Positions 8,431 to 16,844 of a stretch of DNA of 64,000 nt are shown one piece after another. The stretch is from Yimella lutea (GTDB taxonomy: Bacteria > Actinomycetota > Actinomycetes > Actinomycetales > Dermatophilaceae), in NCBI RefSeq assembly GCF_006715095.1, contig NZ_VFMO01000001.1, forward strand, positions 1,736,001-1,800,000. The letters are read 5' to 3'. Positions within the stretch are counted from its first letter, which is position 1, and the number at the start of each line of letters is the position of its first letter. A program made the position numbers and the translations under genes. The notes under the pieces are model-generated. The model made no database searches. It saw nothing but the letters and a program-made list of their open reading frames with translations, and was not told the DNA's origin.

Positions 8431-9324
8431 ATGCCCGATGCGAGCGCTCGTCCGCACCCAAGCATTCCAGACCTGCTCCACGCGCCCGACACGGCGTTCA
8501 GTTTCGAGTTCTTCCCGCCGAAGGACGACGCGAGTGAAGCGATCCTGTGGGATTCCATCCGGCGCGTCGAGCGGATCCGACCCTCGTTCGTCTCCGTCAC
8601 CTACGGCGCAGGGGGCTCGACCCGTGACCGGACGGTACGCGTCACCAGCCGGATCGAGCACGAGACGACACTCACCACGATGGCGCACCTGACCTGTGTC
8701 GGTTCCTCGACGACCGAGCTGCGTCAGATCGTCGGCCAGTACGCGGGTGCGGGCATCCGCAACATCCTCGCCCTGCGCGGCGACCCCGCCGGTGGACTGG
8801 GCACGCCGTGGACCCCCCACCCGGGGGGTCTCGACCACGCCGACCAACTGGTCGGCCTGATTCGAGAGCTCGGCGAGTTCACCGTCGGAGTGGCCGCATT
8901 CCCCGACAAGCACCCGGAGTCGGGGTCGCTCGAGGAAGACGCTCAGGTTCTGATCCGCAAGGCGCAGGCGGGTGCGTCCTTCGCGATCACCCAGATGGTC
9001 ACCGACGTCGACGCCTACCTGCGCCTGCGCGACCTGGTCGCCGCATCCGGGCGATCGATTCCGATCGTTCCCGGACTGATGCCGGTGACTGCCTACGGCC
9101 AGCTGCAACGGATGACCGAACTCAACGGTCAGCCGTTGGCCGCGGAGGTCGTCGAGCGCATCGAGGCGGTGAAGGACGACAGGTCGGCCGTCCGGGAGGT
9201 CGGCATCCAGATCTGCACGGAGCACGCGCAGCGCATGCTGGCCGAAGGTGCGCCCGGTCTTCACTTCATCACGATGAACCGGTCGACCGCGACGCTGGAA
9301 GTGCACCGCAACCTGGTCGGCTGA
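8431..9324 (+). CDS. metF: Methylenetetrahydrofolate reductase (MetF)
   Basis: A 297-residue FAD-dependent methylenetetrahydrofolate reductase making 5-methyl-THF for methionine synthesis. Motifs: FSFEFFPPKDD at the N-terminus with the catalytic Glu, SVTYGAGGS, ILALRGDP, and FAITQMVTDVDAY. ATG 8431 begins MPDASARPHPS; the frame continues upstream into the divergent promoter region but without family-like sequence. Length is that of the bacterial catalytic domain. Confidence 0.94.
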   Translation: MPDASARPHPSIPDLLHAPDTAFSFEFFPPKDDASEAILWDSIRRVERIRPSFVSVTYGAGGSTRDRTVRVTSRIEHETTLTTMAHLTCVGSSTTELRQIVGQYAGAGIRNILALRGDPAGGLGTPWTPHPGGLDHADQLVGLIRELGEFTVGVAAFPDKHPESGSLEEDAQVLIRKAQAGASFAITQMVTDVDAYLRLRDLVAASGRSIPIVPGLMPVTAYGQLQRMTELNGQPLAAEVVERIEAVKDDRSAVREVGIQICTEHAQRMLAEGAPGLHFITMNRSTATLEVHRNLVG

Positions 9325-9371
9325 ACGCTTGCGCGACGGGTTGTCGGTGGGGGAACCTACTGTATGAGCGT

Positions 9372-9387
9372 TCGAACATGAGTTCGA
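9372..9387. promoter_or_regulatory. LexA (SOS) box in front of the HEPN gene
   Basis: The sequence TCGAAC-ATGA-GTTCGA is a perfect 16-bp copy of the actinobacterial LexA operator, 37 bases upstream of the next start codon. A second imperfect half-overlapping site (CGAAC, five bases, GTTCG at 9385-9399) adjoins it. SOS control of the gene at 9424 is inferred from position. Confidence 0.8.
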
Positions 9388-9423
9388 ACAACTCGTTCGG
9401 TCCACCCCTTCGCAGGAGGCGCC

Positions 9424-9873
9424 ATGTCCACCGTCACCAGCAGCCCGACCCCGCTCGCCACCGGGGTCCTCGATCTCATCGATCGCTCCCGCGGTTGCCT
9501 GCTCGAGGCCTGTCATCAACAGGACGTCATCGAGCGGTACCGCTGCGCACAGCTGGCCGCCTTGCGCGCAGCGGCTGCGTTACTGGCCGCGCGGAGCCGG
9601 CGCAACGCCAGGTCGGGTCCTCGGTCGGTGTGGGAGGTCGTCCCGACCGTCGCTCCCGAGCTCGCCGAGTGGGCGATCTACTTCACCGACACCGGACGCC
9701 GGGGGCAGATCTTCGATCGGGGAGCACAGCGACCCACCGTGCGCGAAGCCGACGATCTGATTCGCGCCGGTGAGACCTTCCTCGGGCTCGTGCTTCGCTG
9801 TCTGGGTCTGCCGATGGCATCCGTTCTGGGCGCCGGGCTCGACGCCGCGGTGGCTCCGTCGATGGCGCGGTGA
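9424..9873 (+). CDS. SAV_6107-type HEPN domain protein, SOS-regulated
   Basis: A 149-residue, mostly helical protein of the small actinobacterial SAV_6107 HEPN group. Helical segments include SRGCLLEACHQQDVIERYRC and LAALRAAAALLAARSRR, with WAIYFTDTGRRGQIF before the last helices. A strong Shine-Dalgarno (AGGAGG, 9414-9419) precedes ATG 9424, and a perfect LexA box lies just upstream. HEPN domains are often RNases or partners of nucleotidyltransferases, but the Rx4-6H catalytic motif is not obvious here. No nucleotidyltransferase partner is adjacent. Function in the DNA-damage response is inferred from the operator only. Confidence 0.72.
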   Translation: MSTVTSSPTPLATGVLDLIDRSRGCLLEACHQQDVIERYRCAQLAALRAAAALLAARSRRNARSGPRSVWEVVPTVAPELAEWAIYFTDTGRRGQIFDRGAQRPTVREADDLIRAGETFLGLVLRCLGLPMASVLGAGLDAAVAPSMAR

Positions 9874-10003
9874 GTCGCGGCCGGAAATTCAAAGTGACGA
9901 GTTCTGCTGCCCGGCCTACCATGCGGCCCGCCGGCGACTTATCCTCAGAGGTACACGTCGATGCTCGACGTGCATCCGGAACATTCCTGCTGGGAGGTCG
10001 ACC

Positions 10004-10447
10004 GTGCCGCTGTCGGAGCACGAGCAACGCATGCTCGAGCAGATGGAACGCGCGTTGTCCGAAGAGGACCCGAAGTTCGCCTCCCAGATGCGTGCGGTCA
10101 CCAGCCCGCGACGCGGACGCCTGATGATCGCCGCGTTCGGGATGATGATGGGCCTCGCGGTCGCCGTCGTCGGGGTGATGAACAACCTCATCTGGCTCGG
10201 CGTCGTGGGCTTCGTGGTGATGGTGGCTGTCGCGGCATGGGCCTTCAACGGCTCTGGTTCGGCCGCGAACCTCGGCACCGTGCAGGACGACGGCACCGTT
10301 CGTCCGGCTGAACCCCGCGGGCACCGTCCGCGCGGTGGGCGAGGTCGCGGCGTGAGCGTGAGTCGCCCGGGCAAGCAGCGATCCTCCGGTTCATTCATGC
10401 AGCGGCTCGAGGCGCGCTGGGAGAAGCGTCGTCGAGAGCAGTGGTGA
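10004..10447 (+). CDS. DUF3040 membrane protein
   Basis: A 147-residue protein starting MPLSEHEQRMLEQMERAL, the hallmark of DUF3040, followed by LMIAAFGMMMGLAVAVVGVM and IWLGVVGFVVMVAVAAWAF, two transmembrane helices at about 40-85. The C-terminal 60 residues are Arg/Gly-rich and basic. GGGAGG at 9991-9996 supports GTG 10004. The family (M. tuberculosis Rv2169c) sits near the division and cell-wall cluster in many actinomycetes; its molecular role is unknown. Confidence 0.85.
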   Translation: MPLSEHEQRMLEQMERALSEEDPKFASQMRAVTSPRRGRLMIAAFGMMMGLAVAVVGVMNNLIWLGVVGFVVMVAVAAWAFNGSGSAANLGTVQDDGTVRPAEPRGHRPRGGRGRGVSVSRPGKQRSSGSFMQRLEARWEKRRREQW

Positions 10448-10463
10448 CTCGTCGGTCGGCTTC

Positions 10464-10946
10464 TCAGCGAGTGAGAAGTAGCCCGCCCACCCACAGCAAT
10501 GACACAGTGACCGCTGCCGCGAGTTCGATTCCGATGCTGGACAGCACCGCTCTTAAGGCCATCTTGGTCGAGGTCCACGCTGCCGAGGGATTGCGCAGGC
10601 GTACCTGCTCGGCGAGGTATACGCCGGCGATGAAACCGAGGAAGAGCCCCACATAGGGGATCACGAAGAAGCCGATCGTGGCCAGCACGATGCCCGCGAG
10701 GCGGGACCGCCCGGGGACGCCTGCCTGGCGCAGCGACCTGTTCGGGATCTGGTACTGCAGGAACCAGCCGATCAGCGCGATCACGACACTGATCCCGAAG
10801 ATCACCCAGGCGGTCGTCGATCCGTTGTCCCAGGCCCACAGCAGGACACCGGCCTCGACCACGAGCAGGCCGGGCAGGACCGGCACGATGAGGCCGAGGA
10901 TGCCGATGAGGATGAGTGCGCCGGCCAGAAGAGTCACGGGTTCCAC
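10464..10946 (-). CDS. DUF456 family membrane protein
   Basis: A 160-residue integral membrane protein with hydrophobic helices around LLAGALILIGILGLIVPVLP (N-terminus), VIFGISVVIALIGWFLQY, GIVLATIGFFVIPYVGLFLG and a final segment near the C-terminus. The glycine-rich helices and the PVLPG and FFVIPYVGLFLG segments are typical of DUF456. There is no signal for transport substrate or enzyme activity. It converges on DUF3040. Function unknown. Confidence 0.8.
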   Translation of the reverse strand: MEPVTLLAGALILIGILGLIVPVLPGLLVVEAGVLLWAWDNGSTTAWVIFGISVVIALIGWFLQYQIPNRSLRQAGVPGRSRLAGIVLATIGFFVIPYVGLFLGFIAGVYLAEQVRLRNPSAAWTSTKMALRAVLSSIGIELAAAVTVSLLWVGGLLLTR

Positions 10947-10971
10947 GCGATGAACCTATCGCCCGGACAAG

Positions 10972-11007
10972 CGAATCGCCCGCACCGAGAACGGTGCGGG
11001 CGATTCG
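10972..11007 (-). terminator. Hairpin downstream of the DUF7455 gene
   Basis: A perfect 16-bp inverted repeat (10972-10987 with 10992-11007) around the loop AGAA lies after the stop of the leftward gene at 11045. A second perfect palindrome, CACCGGCATGCCGGTG, lies at 11012-11027 between them. The T-tract on the leftward strand is poor, so termination efficiency is uncertain. Confidence 0.6.
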
Positions 11008-11044
11008 TTCTCACCGGCATGCCGGTGGGGTGTCTATCGCGCTG

Positions 11045-11248
11045 TCAGTCCTGAGCAGCGTGCAGGCGGTCGGTCTCGTCGATGACTTCTTCGGCGACGT
11101 CCTGAAGCTTGTCCAAGTGGCTGCGTCCGTGGTGGGCGCAGAACAGCAGCTCCATGTCGCCGGCAAGACGGGCCCGGATGAATGCCTGAGCGCCGCATCG
11201 GTCACAGCGGTCAGCGGCGGTCAGCGTAGGTGCGAGTGCAGTGGCCAT
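11045..11248 (-). CDS. DUF7455 zinc-ribbon-like small protein
   Basis: A 67-residue protein: an Ala/Thr-rich start MATALAPTLTAADRC, then CDRCGAQAF and FCAHHGRSH, which give Cys and His pairs able to bind zinc, then an amphipathic C-terminal helix. I chose the ATG at 11246-11248; longer frames run into the divergent gap. Members of this family commonly sit beside the primary sigma factor and the topoisomerase IV B gene in actinomycetes, as here for the latter. Function unknown; a nucleic-acid or protein-binding zinc finger is a guess. Confidence 0.8.
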   Translation of the reverse strand: MATALAPTLTAADRCDRCGAQAFIRARLAGDMELLFCAHHGRSHLDKLQDVAEEVIDETDRLHAAQD

Positions 11249-11537
11249 TGGGTCCATCCTTTCGTCGGGCGCCGAGACGCCGTCAGTTTCCTCTCGAGGA
11301 GGTCGTTCGTCACGACGGTCGATGCCCCCTCGCGGTTGCAACGGTGTGCGCCGTTCCGATGAGACAACATCCAAGCACCTCCGTGTGTTCCCGGAGGGGT
11401 TCTGCACCGGCGTGGCGTGTGCCATATCCGATCTGTGACCAGAACTGTCACCAGCCTCCGTCGGCCAGCCTCCCGGGCGATGTCGGTGGGCGCGGTTACG
11501 CTGCGAGCGCCGTCCCGCACGAAGGAGTTCGACCCCC

Positions 11538-13646
11538 GTGGTTCCTCGCAGTACATCGTCCGCCTCCGAATACAACGCTCGGCACCTGCAGGTGCTCGAA
11601 GGTCTCGAAGCGGTGCGCAAGCGTCCGGGCATGTACATCGGCTCGACCGATGGGCGCGGTCTCATGCACTGCCTGTGGGAGATCATCGACAACGCCGTCG
11701 ACGAGGCGCTCGGCGGTCACGGCGATCGCATCGAGGTCACGTTGTTCGCCGACGGGTCGGTGCAGGTCAGCGACCACGGCCGAGGCATCCCGGTCGACAT
11801 CGAACCGCGCACCGGACTCTCGGGTGTCGAGGTCGTGTTCACAAAGCTGCACGCGGGTGGCAAGTTCGGCGGAGGCTCCTACACCGCCTCCGGTGGCCTG
11901 CACGGCGTCGGCGCATCGGTCGTCAACGCGCTCTCGGCGCGACTCGACGTCGAGGTCGACCGGGCGGGAAAGACGTACGGGATGAGCTTCCGCCGCGGCG
12001 AACCCGGCACGTTCGCCGGCGACGGCCCGGACGCGCCGTTCACTCCGTTCGAGGTGGGCAGCGAACTCGCGGTCGTGGGCAAGGCCAAGCGTGGGGTCAC
12101 CGGTTGCCGCATCCGTTACTGGGCCGACGACCAGATCTTCCTCAAGAACGCACGGTTCGACTACGACGGTCTGCTGGATCGTGCACGCCAGACCTCGTTC
12201 CTGATTCCCGGTCTGGCGATCGCCATCCGCGACGAACGCGGTCTGCCAGAGACTTCCGGTGCCGATGGTCCCCACGAAGAGTTGTTCCTGCACGACGGTG
12301 GCATCAGTGAGTTCACCGAGTACCTCGCCGCCGACCCTGCGGTCACCGACGTGTGGCGCTTGCAGGGTGAGAGCACGTTCACCGAGACGGTGCCGGTGCT
12401 GGACGACAAGGGCCACATGATGCCGACCGAGGTCGAGCGCAACTGCGTCGTCGACATCGCGCTGAGGTGGGGCACGGGCTACGACACGAAGGTGAAGTCG
12501 TTCGTCAACATCATCGCGACGCCCAAGGGCGGCACCCACGTCAGCGGGTTCGAGCAGTCGCTGCTCAAGGTCTTCCGCAAGCAGTTGGAGGTCAACTCAC
12601 GTCGGCTGAAGGTCGGCAACGACAAGGTCGAGAAGGACGACATCCTGGCGGGACTCACCGCCGTCGTCACCGTCCGGCTGGCGGAGCCGCAGTTCGAGGG
12701 GCAGACCAAGGAGGTGCTGGGCACCTCGGCGGTGCGGGCCATCGTCAGCAAGGTCGTCGAACAGGAACTCACCGCCAACCTCACCTCGGGCAAGCGTGAC
12801 TTGAAGACCCAGTCGACCCAGCTGCTGGAGAAGGTCGTGTCGGAGATGAAGACGCGCATCAGCGCGCGTCTTCACAAGGAAACCCAGCGCCGCAAGACAG
12901 CGCTCGAATCCTCTTCTCTGCCATCGAAATTGAAGGACTGTCGCTCAACCGACTCCGAGCGCACCGAGCTGTTCATCGTCGAGGGAGACTCCGCGCTCGG
13001 CACCGGCATGGCGGCCCGTAACTCCGAATATCAGGCGTTGCTGCCGATCCGCGGCAAGATCCTCAACGTGCAGAAGGCGTCCGTGGGCGACATGCTCAAG
13101 AACGCCGAGTGCGCCTCGATCATCCAGGTCGTCGGTGGTGGTTCAGGTCGTTCCTTCGACCCGGAGATGGTGCGTTACGGCAAGGTCATCCTGATGACCG
13201 ACGCGGACGTCGACGGTGCGCACATCCGCACCTTGCTGCTGACGTTGTTCTTCCGGTACATGCGTCCGTTGGTCGAGGCCGGCAAGGTGTACGCCGCCGT
13301 GCCTCCGCTGCACCGCATCGAGACCAGTGCGCAGGGCCGCAGCAAGGGCGAGGTGATCTACACCTACTCCGAGGCGCAGATGCGCAAGACGATGGCCGAC
13401 CTGCAGAAGAAAGGCCGTCACATCAAGCAGCCGCAGCGCTACAAGGGGTTGGGCGAGATGGACGCCGACCAGCTGGCCGAGACGACGATGGAGCCGCGCC
13501 ATCGCACACTGCGCCGGGTCACACTCGCCGACGCCGAGGCCGCCGAGCGGATGTTCGATCTGCTGATGGGCTCGGAGGTCGCGCCCCGCAAGGACTTCAT
13601 CGTCGACAACGCGGCGGGCCTCGATCTCGAGCGCATCGACGCCTGA
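11538..13646 (+). CDS. parE: DNA topoisomerase IV subunit B (GyrB/ParE family)
   Basis: A 702-residue type IIA topoisomerase ATPase subunit. GHKL ATPase motifs: EIIDNAVDEAL, DHGRGIPVD and GGLHGVGASVVNALS; transducer lysine region GKRDLKTQS; TOPRIM motifs VEGDSALG and TDADVDGAHIRTLL. It lacks the insert typical of many GyrB proteins and its length fits ParE. GTG 11538 follows GAAGGAG at 11520-11526. With the A subunit at 19485-21953 it forms the decatenating enzyme; the gyrase proper is presumably elsewhere. Gyrase B cannot be ruled out without the rest of the genome. Confidence 0.9.
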   Translation: MVPRSTSSASEYNARHLQVLEGLEAVRKRPGMYIGSTDGRGLMHCLWEIIDNAVDEALGGHGDRIEVTLFADGSVQVSDHGRGIPVDIEPRTGLSGVEVVFTKLHAGGKFGGGSYTASGGLHGVGASVVNALSARLDVEVDRAGKTYGMSFRRGEPGTFAGDGPDAPFTPFEVGSELAVVGKAKRGVTGCRIRYWADDQIFLKNARFDYDGLLDRARQTSFLIPGLAIAIRDERGLPETSGADGPHEELFLHDGGISEFTEYLAADPAVTDVWRLQGESTFTETVPVLDDKGHMMPTEVERNCVVDIALRWGTGYDTKVKSFVNIIATPKGGTHVSGFEQSLLKVFRKQLEVNSRRLKVGNDKVEKDDILAGLTAVVTVRLAEPQFEGQTKEVLGTSAVRAIVSKVVEQELTANLTSGKRDLKTQSTQLLEKVVSEMKTRISARLHKETQRRKTALESSSLPSKLKDCRSTDSERTELFIVEGDSALGTGMAARNSEYQALLPIRGKILNVQKASVGDMLKNAECASIIQVVGGGSGRSFDPEMVRYGKVILMTDADVDGAHIRTLLLTLFFRYMRPLVEAGKVYAAVPPLHRIETSAQGRSKGEVIYTYSEAQMRKTMADLQKKGRHIKQPQRYKGLGEMDADQLAETTMEPRHRTLRRVTLADAEAAERMFDLLMGSEVAPRKDFIVDNAAGLDLERIDA

Positions 13647-13679
13647 GATCGGGCCCGCCGGGCCAGGGCTGCCGCGCGG

Positions 13680-14156
13680 TCAGTCCTCGAACTCGACGTC
13701 CTCGTCCTCGATGTCGACATCCTCTTCGTCGGGGGACTGCTCATCGTCGTCCACGACGTGCAGCGCCGCTTCCTCCGCGGGTTCGGCGTCGTCGCGCCGC
13801 TGGTACGCCGAGTCGTCGACCTCGTCGGGGTCACCGATGAAGTCCTGATCGGCCGGGATCGCGTCCGGGTCGTCACCGCCGGCCATGGCGTGGTCGCGTA
13901 ACACGTCCGCCTCCTCCTCCGGCGCGCCGTAGGCGGTGCCTTCCTCGGGGATTTCCTGCCCGATGCGCTGGTCGATCGTCTCTTCCTCGTCGTCGTCGAG
14001 GAACTCCCCAGCCCGCGGCTGTCGCTCCGGCGGCGTCCAGGGTTCATCGTCGCTGTCGTTCGGGTCGTCGAGATAGGTCTCGGTGTCCCGGCGCTCCTGC
14101 GGGTCGAGTTCGGTGCTGCCGAAGTCGCTGTTCCATTCCTTCGATTCGTCGCTCAT
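13680..14156 (-). CDS. DUF5709 acidic protein
   Basis: A roughly 158-residue, very acidic protein (many DDDEEE and DEEDVDIEDEDVEFED runs) matching the actinobacterial DUF5709 pattern, with central DQRIGQEIPEEG. No membrane segment or catalytic motif. ATG 14156 was preferred over the GTG one codon before it. It is divergent from dinB and converges on parE with a 33-base gap. Function unknown; the charge suggests a disordered protein. Confidence 0.75.
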   Translation of the reverse strand: MSDESKEWNSDFGSTELDPQERRDTETYLDDPNDSDDEPWTPPERQPRAGEFLDDDEEETIDQRIGQEIPEEGTAYGAPEEEADVLRDHAMAGGDDPDAIPADQDFIGDPDEVDDSAYQRRDDAEPAEEAALHVVDDDEQSPDEEDVDIEDEDVEFED

Positions 14157-14224
14157 CACCCCACCGTACGACCCGGAAGAGGTGGTCGGGTCGCTGCGCA
14201 GGGTGGCCGTTGTCGGCGGCTGAT

Positions 14225-14240
14225 GCGAACATATGTTCGT
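14225..14240. promoter_or_regulatory. LexA (SOS) box overlapping the dinB start codon
   Basis: GCGAAC-ATAT-GTTCGT contains the perfect core CGAAC-N4-GTTCG. The ATG at 14233 lies inside the operator. LexA binding here should block transcription of dinB. Confidence 0.82.
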
Positions 14241-15447
14241 GTCCGGTGAGGGAGTGGTCGAGGGGCCGATGCTGCACGCCGATCTCGACTCGTTCTACGC
14301 CTCCGTCGAGCAGCGCGACGACCCTCGGCTGCGTGGGCGTCCCGTCGCGGTCGGCGGTGGGATCATCATGGCGGCCTCCTATGAAGCCAAGGCGTACGGC
14401 GTCTCGACACCGATGGGCGAGCGCATCGCCCGCCAACTGTGTCCTGATCTGCTGGTCGCGCCGATGCGGCCGAAGGTCTACATGGAAGCCAGTCGGGCGG
14501 TTTTCGAGATCTTCCACGACCTCACGCCGAATGTCGAAGGAATTTCGGTCGACGAAGCGTTCCTGGACGTCGGCGGACTCGCCCGTCTGGTCGGTTCACC
14601 GTCCCAGGTCGCTGCGCTGCTGCGGCAGCGGGTGCGGGACGAGGTGGGGTTGCCGATCTCGGTCGGGGTAGCTCGCACGAAGTACCTCGCAAAGATCGCG
14701 AGCGCGGTCAGCAAGCCCGACGGCTTGCTGGTCGTTCCACGTGACGGCGAGGAGGATTTCCTGTACCCGCTCCCGATCGAACGGCTGTGGGGAGTCGGTA
14801 AGAAGACGTCGGAGAAGTTGCACGCCAGGGGAATTCGCACGATCGGTCAGCTCGCCGAGCTCGAGCTTCGGTCATTGTCCGAGACAGTCGGCAAGGCCTC
14901 GGGGCGACACCTGTTCGCACTGGCGCATTTCCAGGATCCGCGTCCGGTCGAGCGGGGTCGGCGTCGCCGATCGATCGGCTCGCAGCGGGCGTTCGGCCCC
15001 GGGCGGCGTAGTGACGCCGAACTCGACCAGATCCTCGTCGGCATCGTCGACCGGGTCATGGGTCGAGTCCGTGACGGTGGCCGACCAGGGGCGACAATCA
15101 CCGTCCGGGTTCGGTTCGGCGACTACGAGCGGGTCACCAGATCACGCACGCTGCCTCGACCCACGATGGCCACCGAGACCGTGCTGCGGATCTCCCGTGA
15201 ACTGTTGCTCGGGCTACGCCCGCTGATCGCTGACCGCGGAATCACGTTGCTGGGCTTGACGATCGGTGCTCTCGACGCAAGCGGCACCACGCAGTTGATG
15301 CTGCCCTTCGACGCCCACCAATCCGGTGTCCTCGACACTGCGTTGGACGAGGTGCGCGAGAAGTTCGGGTCGGGTTCGGTGCGGCGCGGTGTGTTGGTCG
15401 GCAGCTCGGACGGGTTCGACGTGCCGATGCTGTCCGACGGAATGTGA
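14233..15447 (+). CDS. dinB: DNA polymerase IV (Y-family), SOS-controlled
   Basis: A 404-residue Y-family translesion polymerase. Palm motifs HADLDSFYASVEQ and SVDEAFLDV carry the catalytic acidic residues; helix-hairpin-helix region LPIERLWGVGKKTSEKL; little-finger domain with RSIGSQRAFGP. There is no obvious C-terminal beta-clamp QLxLF motif, but TTQLMLPFD at about 352-360 is a plausible clamp-binding peptide. The ATG at 14233 begins MFVSG and lies within the LexA box, which implies a leaderless or very short leader transcript; GTG 14239 and ATG 14269 are alternatives. Confidence 0.92.
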   Translation: MFVSGEGVVEGPMLHADLDSFYASVEQRDDPRLRGRPVAVGGGIIMAASYEAKAYGVSTPMGERIARQLCPDLLVAPMRPKVYMEASRAVFEIFHDLTPNVEGISVDEAFLDVGGLARLVGSPSQVAALLRQRVRDEVGLPISVGVARTKYLAKIASAVSKPDGLLVVPRDGEEDFLYPLPIERLWGVGKKTSEKLHARGIRTIGQLAELELRSLSETVGKASGRHLFALAHFQDPRPVERGRRRRSIGSQRAFGPGRRSDAELDQILVGIVDRVMGRVRDGGRPGATITVRVRFGDYERVTRSRTLPRPTMATETVLRISRELLLGLRPLIADRGITLLGLTIGALDASGTTQLMLPFDAHQSGVLDTALDEVREKFGSGSVRRGVLVGSSDGFDVPMLSDGM

Positions 15448-15575
15448 CTCAGTCGGGGTCCTGCGGCCAGGTCCACCGCACCCCGACGGTGCCCGGACCG
15501 ACATTGCATATCCTCGGAATCGAGGTGGCAGGTGCTCCGGCCGATTCGCCCTGGGGGCGGCCTAGACTGCGCCGC

Positions 15576-16163
15576 ATGGTGAAGCTGCAGATCGCCCAGG
15601 ATGTCGAAGCCGACGAGTTGCTCTCCAGTGATCCGTTCGCGCTGTTGGTCGGAATGCTGCTGGATCAGCAGTATCCGATGGAGCACGCCTTCCGTGGTCC
15701 GGCCAAGATCGCGTCCCGCCTCGGCACGATCGACCCGAGAGTGATAGCCGCGCAGGAGCCCGAGCAGTTCGCCGACCTTGCCTCCACCCCTCCGGCGATC
15801 CATCGGTACGGCCGTTCGATGGCCGGTCGCGTGCAGCAGCTGGCTCAGGTCGTCGTCGCCGAGTACGACGGCGACGCGTCGAAGATCTGGTCGACTGCCG
15901 GCGACACCAAGGAACTGCTCAAACGATTGAAGGCTCTGCCGGGCTACGGCGACCAGAAGGCCCGCATCTTCGCCGCCCTGCTGGCCAAGCGGCTCGACGT
16001 CCGGTCGCACGGCTGGCGTGAGGTGATCGGACCCTACGCAGAGGAAGGGAGCTTCCGGTCGGTGGCGGACGTCGTCGACGGTGAGTCGCTGCAGAAGGTG
16101 CGCGACTTCAAGAAGCAGACCAAAGCCGCGGCCAAGGCGAAGGCGGCCGAGCAGTCGAGCTGA
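15576..16163 (+). CDS. HhH-GPD-type base excision repair protein
   Basis: A 195-residue protein of the actinobacterial HhH-GPD family: FALLVGMLLDQQYPMEHAF gives the N-terminal helix pair, LKALPGYGDQKARIFAALL the helix-hairpin-helix (LPGYG). The catalytic Asp region is degenerate compared with Nth/MutY and there is no Fe-S cysteine loop. A Lys/Ala-rich basic tail follows. ATG 15576 opens at MVKLQIAQD. It lies after the SOS polymerase, consistent with DNA repair; the lesion recognised, and whether it is a catalytic glycosylase, are unknown. Confidence 0.78.
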   Translation: MVKLQIAQDVEADELLSSDPFALLVGMLLDQQYPMEHAFRGPAKIASRLGTIDPRVIAAQEPEQFADLASTPPAIHRYGRSMAGRVQQLAQVVVAEYDGDASKIWSTAGDTKELLKRLKALPGYGDQKARIFAALLAKRLDVRSHGWREVIGPYAEEGSFRSVADVVDGESLQKVRDFKKQTKAAAKAKAAEQSS

Positions 16164-16201
16164 ATGTAGGCAATAGCCTTCATCCGTAGTAATTTAGACA
16201 T

Positions 16202-16834
16202 ATGCCTGAATCGGACGCAGTGAAGGGTTCGGTCGTCGTCACGGCCGACCAGATCGGTAGTCGCAAGGGAGGCGACAACGTCCCGGCGGCGTTGGACGCC
16301 CTCGCGCAACTGCGGCTCGGACGAAGCTCGCGCCGATTCGCGCGTACAGCCGGTGACGAGATTCAGGGCTTGGTCACCGATTCGGCTGCGGTGGTGTCTG
16401 TCATCGAGACCCTCACGCGGCTCGGTGGCTGGCGTATAGGCATCGGTATCGGCGATGTCGACCGTCCTGTCCCGCGTGACGTCCGTGCCGCGAACGGTCC
16501 GGCCTTCCTCGCCGCCCGCGATGCGCTCAACACCGCGCGCAGCGCGCCGCAGGATCTACGCGTCGTGGGCCCTCCCTCATGCGCTGAAGCCGAAGCAGTG
16601 CTGTGGCTGTTGCTGAGTGTGTGGCGTCGCCGGACGCCGGCCGGCTGGGAAGCGTGCACCGTCGCCGCCGACGGTCGACCACAGCAGCAGGTTGCCAAGA
16701 GCCTGGGTATCACCGCTTCGGCGGTGAGCCAGCGGCTGCGATCGAGTGGGTTCGCCGAGACGCAGGCGGGGGCGCGGCTGGTCGAGCGACTGCTTGACCG
16801 GGCTCGCGCCGAGACTGTCGGTGGTCCCGGCTAG
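16202..16834 (+). CDS. SatD-family protein with C-terminal helix-turn-helix
   Basis: A 210-residue protein. The N-terminus VVVTADQIGSRKGGD resembles the start of SatD-family proteins (a G/A-D-x-I-x-S-R motif), the middle contains TAGDEIQGL and RIGIGIGDVD, and the end carries a helix-turn-helix (QQQVAKSLGITASAVSQRL). The 38 bases upstream are unusually AT-rich for this genome, a likely promoter. The next gene encodes a small membrane protein like the SatE C-terminus, reproducing the satD-satE pairing known from streptococcal acid tolerance. A DNA-binding regulator role is inferred. Confidence 0.68.
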   Translation: MPESDAVKGSVVVTADQIGSRKGGDNVPAALDALAQLRLGRSSRRFARTAGDEIQGLVTDSAAVVSVIETLTRLGGWRIGIGIGDVDRPVPRDVRAANGPAFLAARDALNTARSAPQDLRVVGPPSCAEAEAVLWLLLSVWRRRTPAGWEACTVAADGRPQQQVAKSLGITASAVSQRLRSSGFAETQAGARLVERLLDRARAETVGGPG

Positions 16835-16844
16835 CGTGCACACC

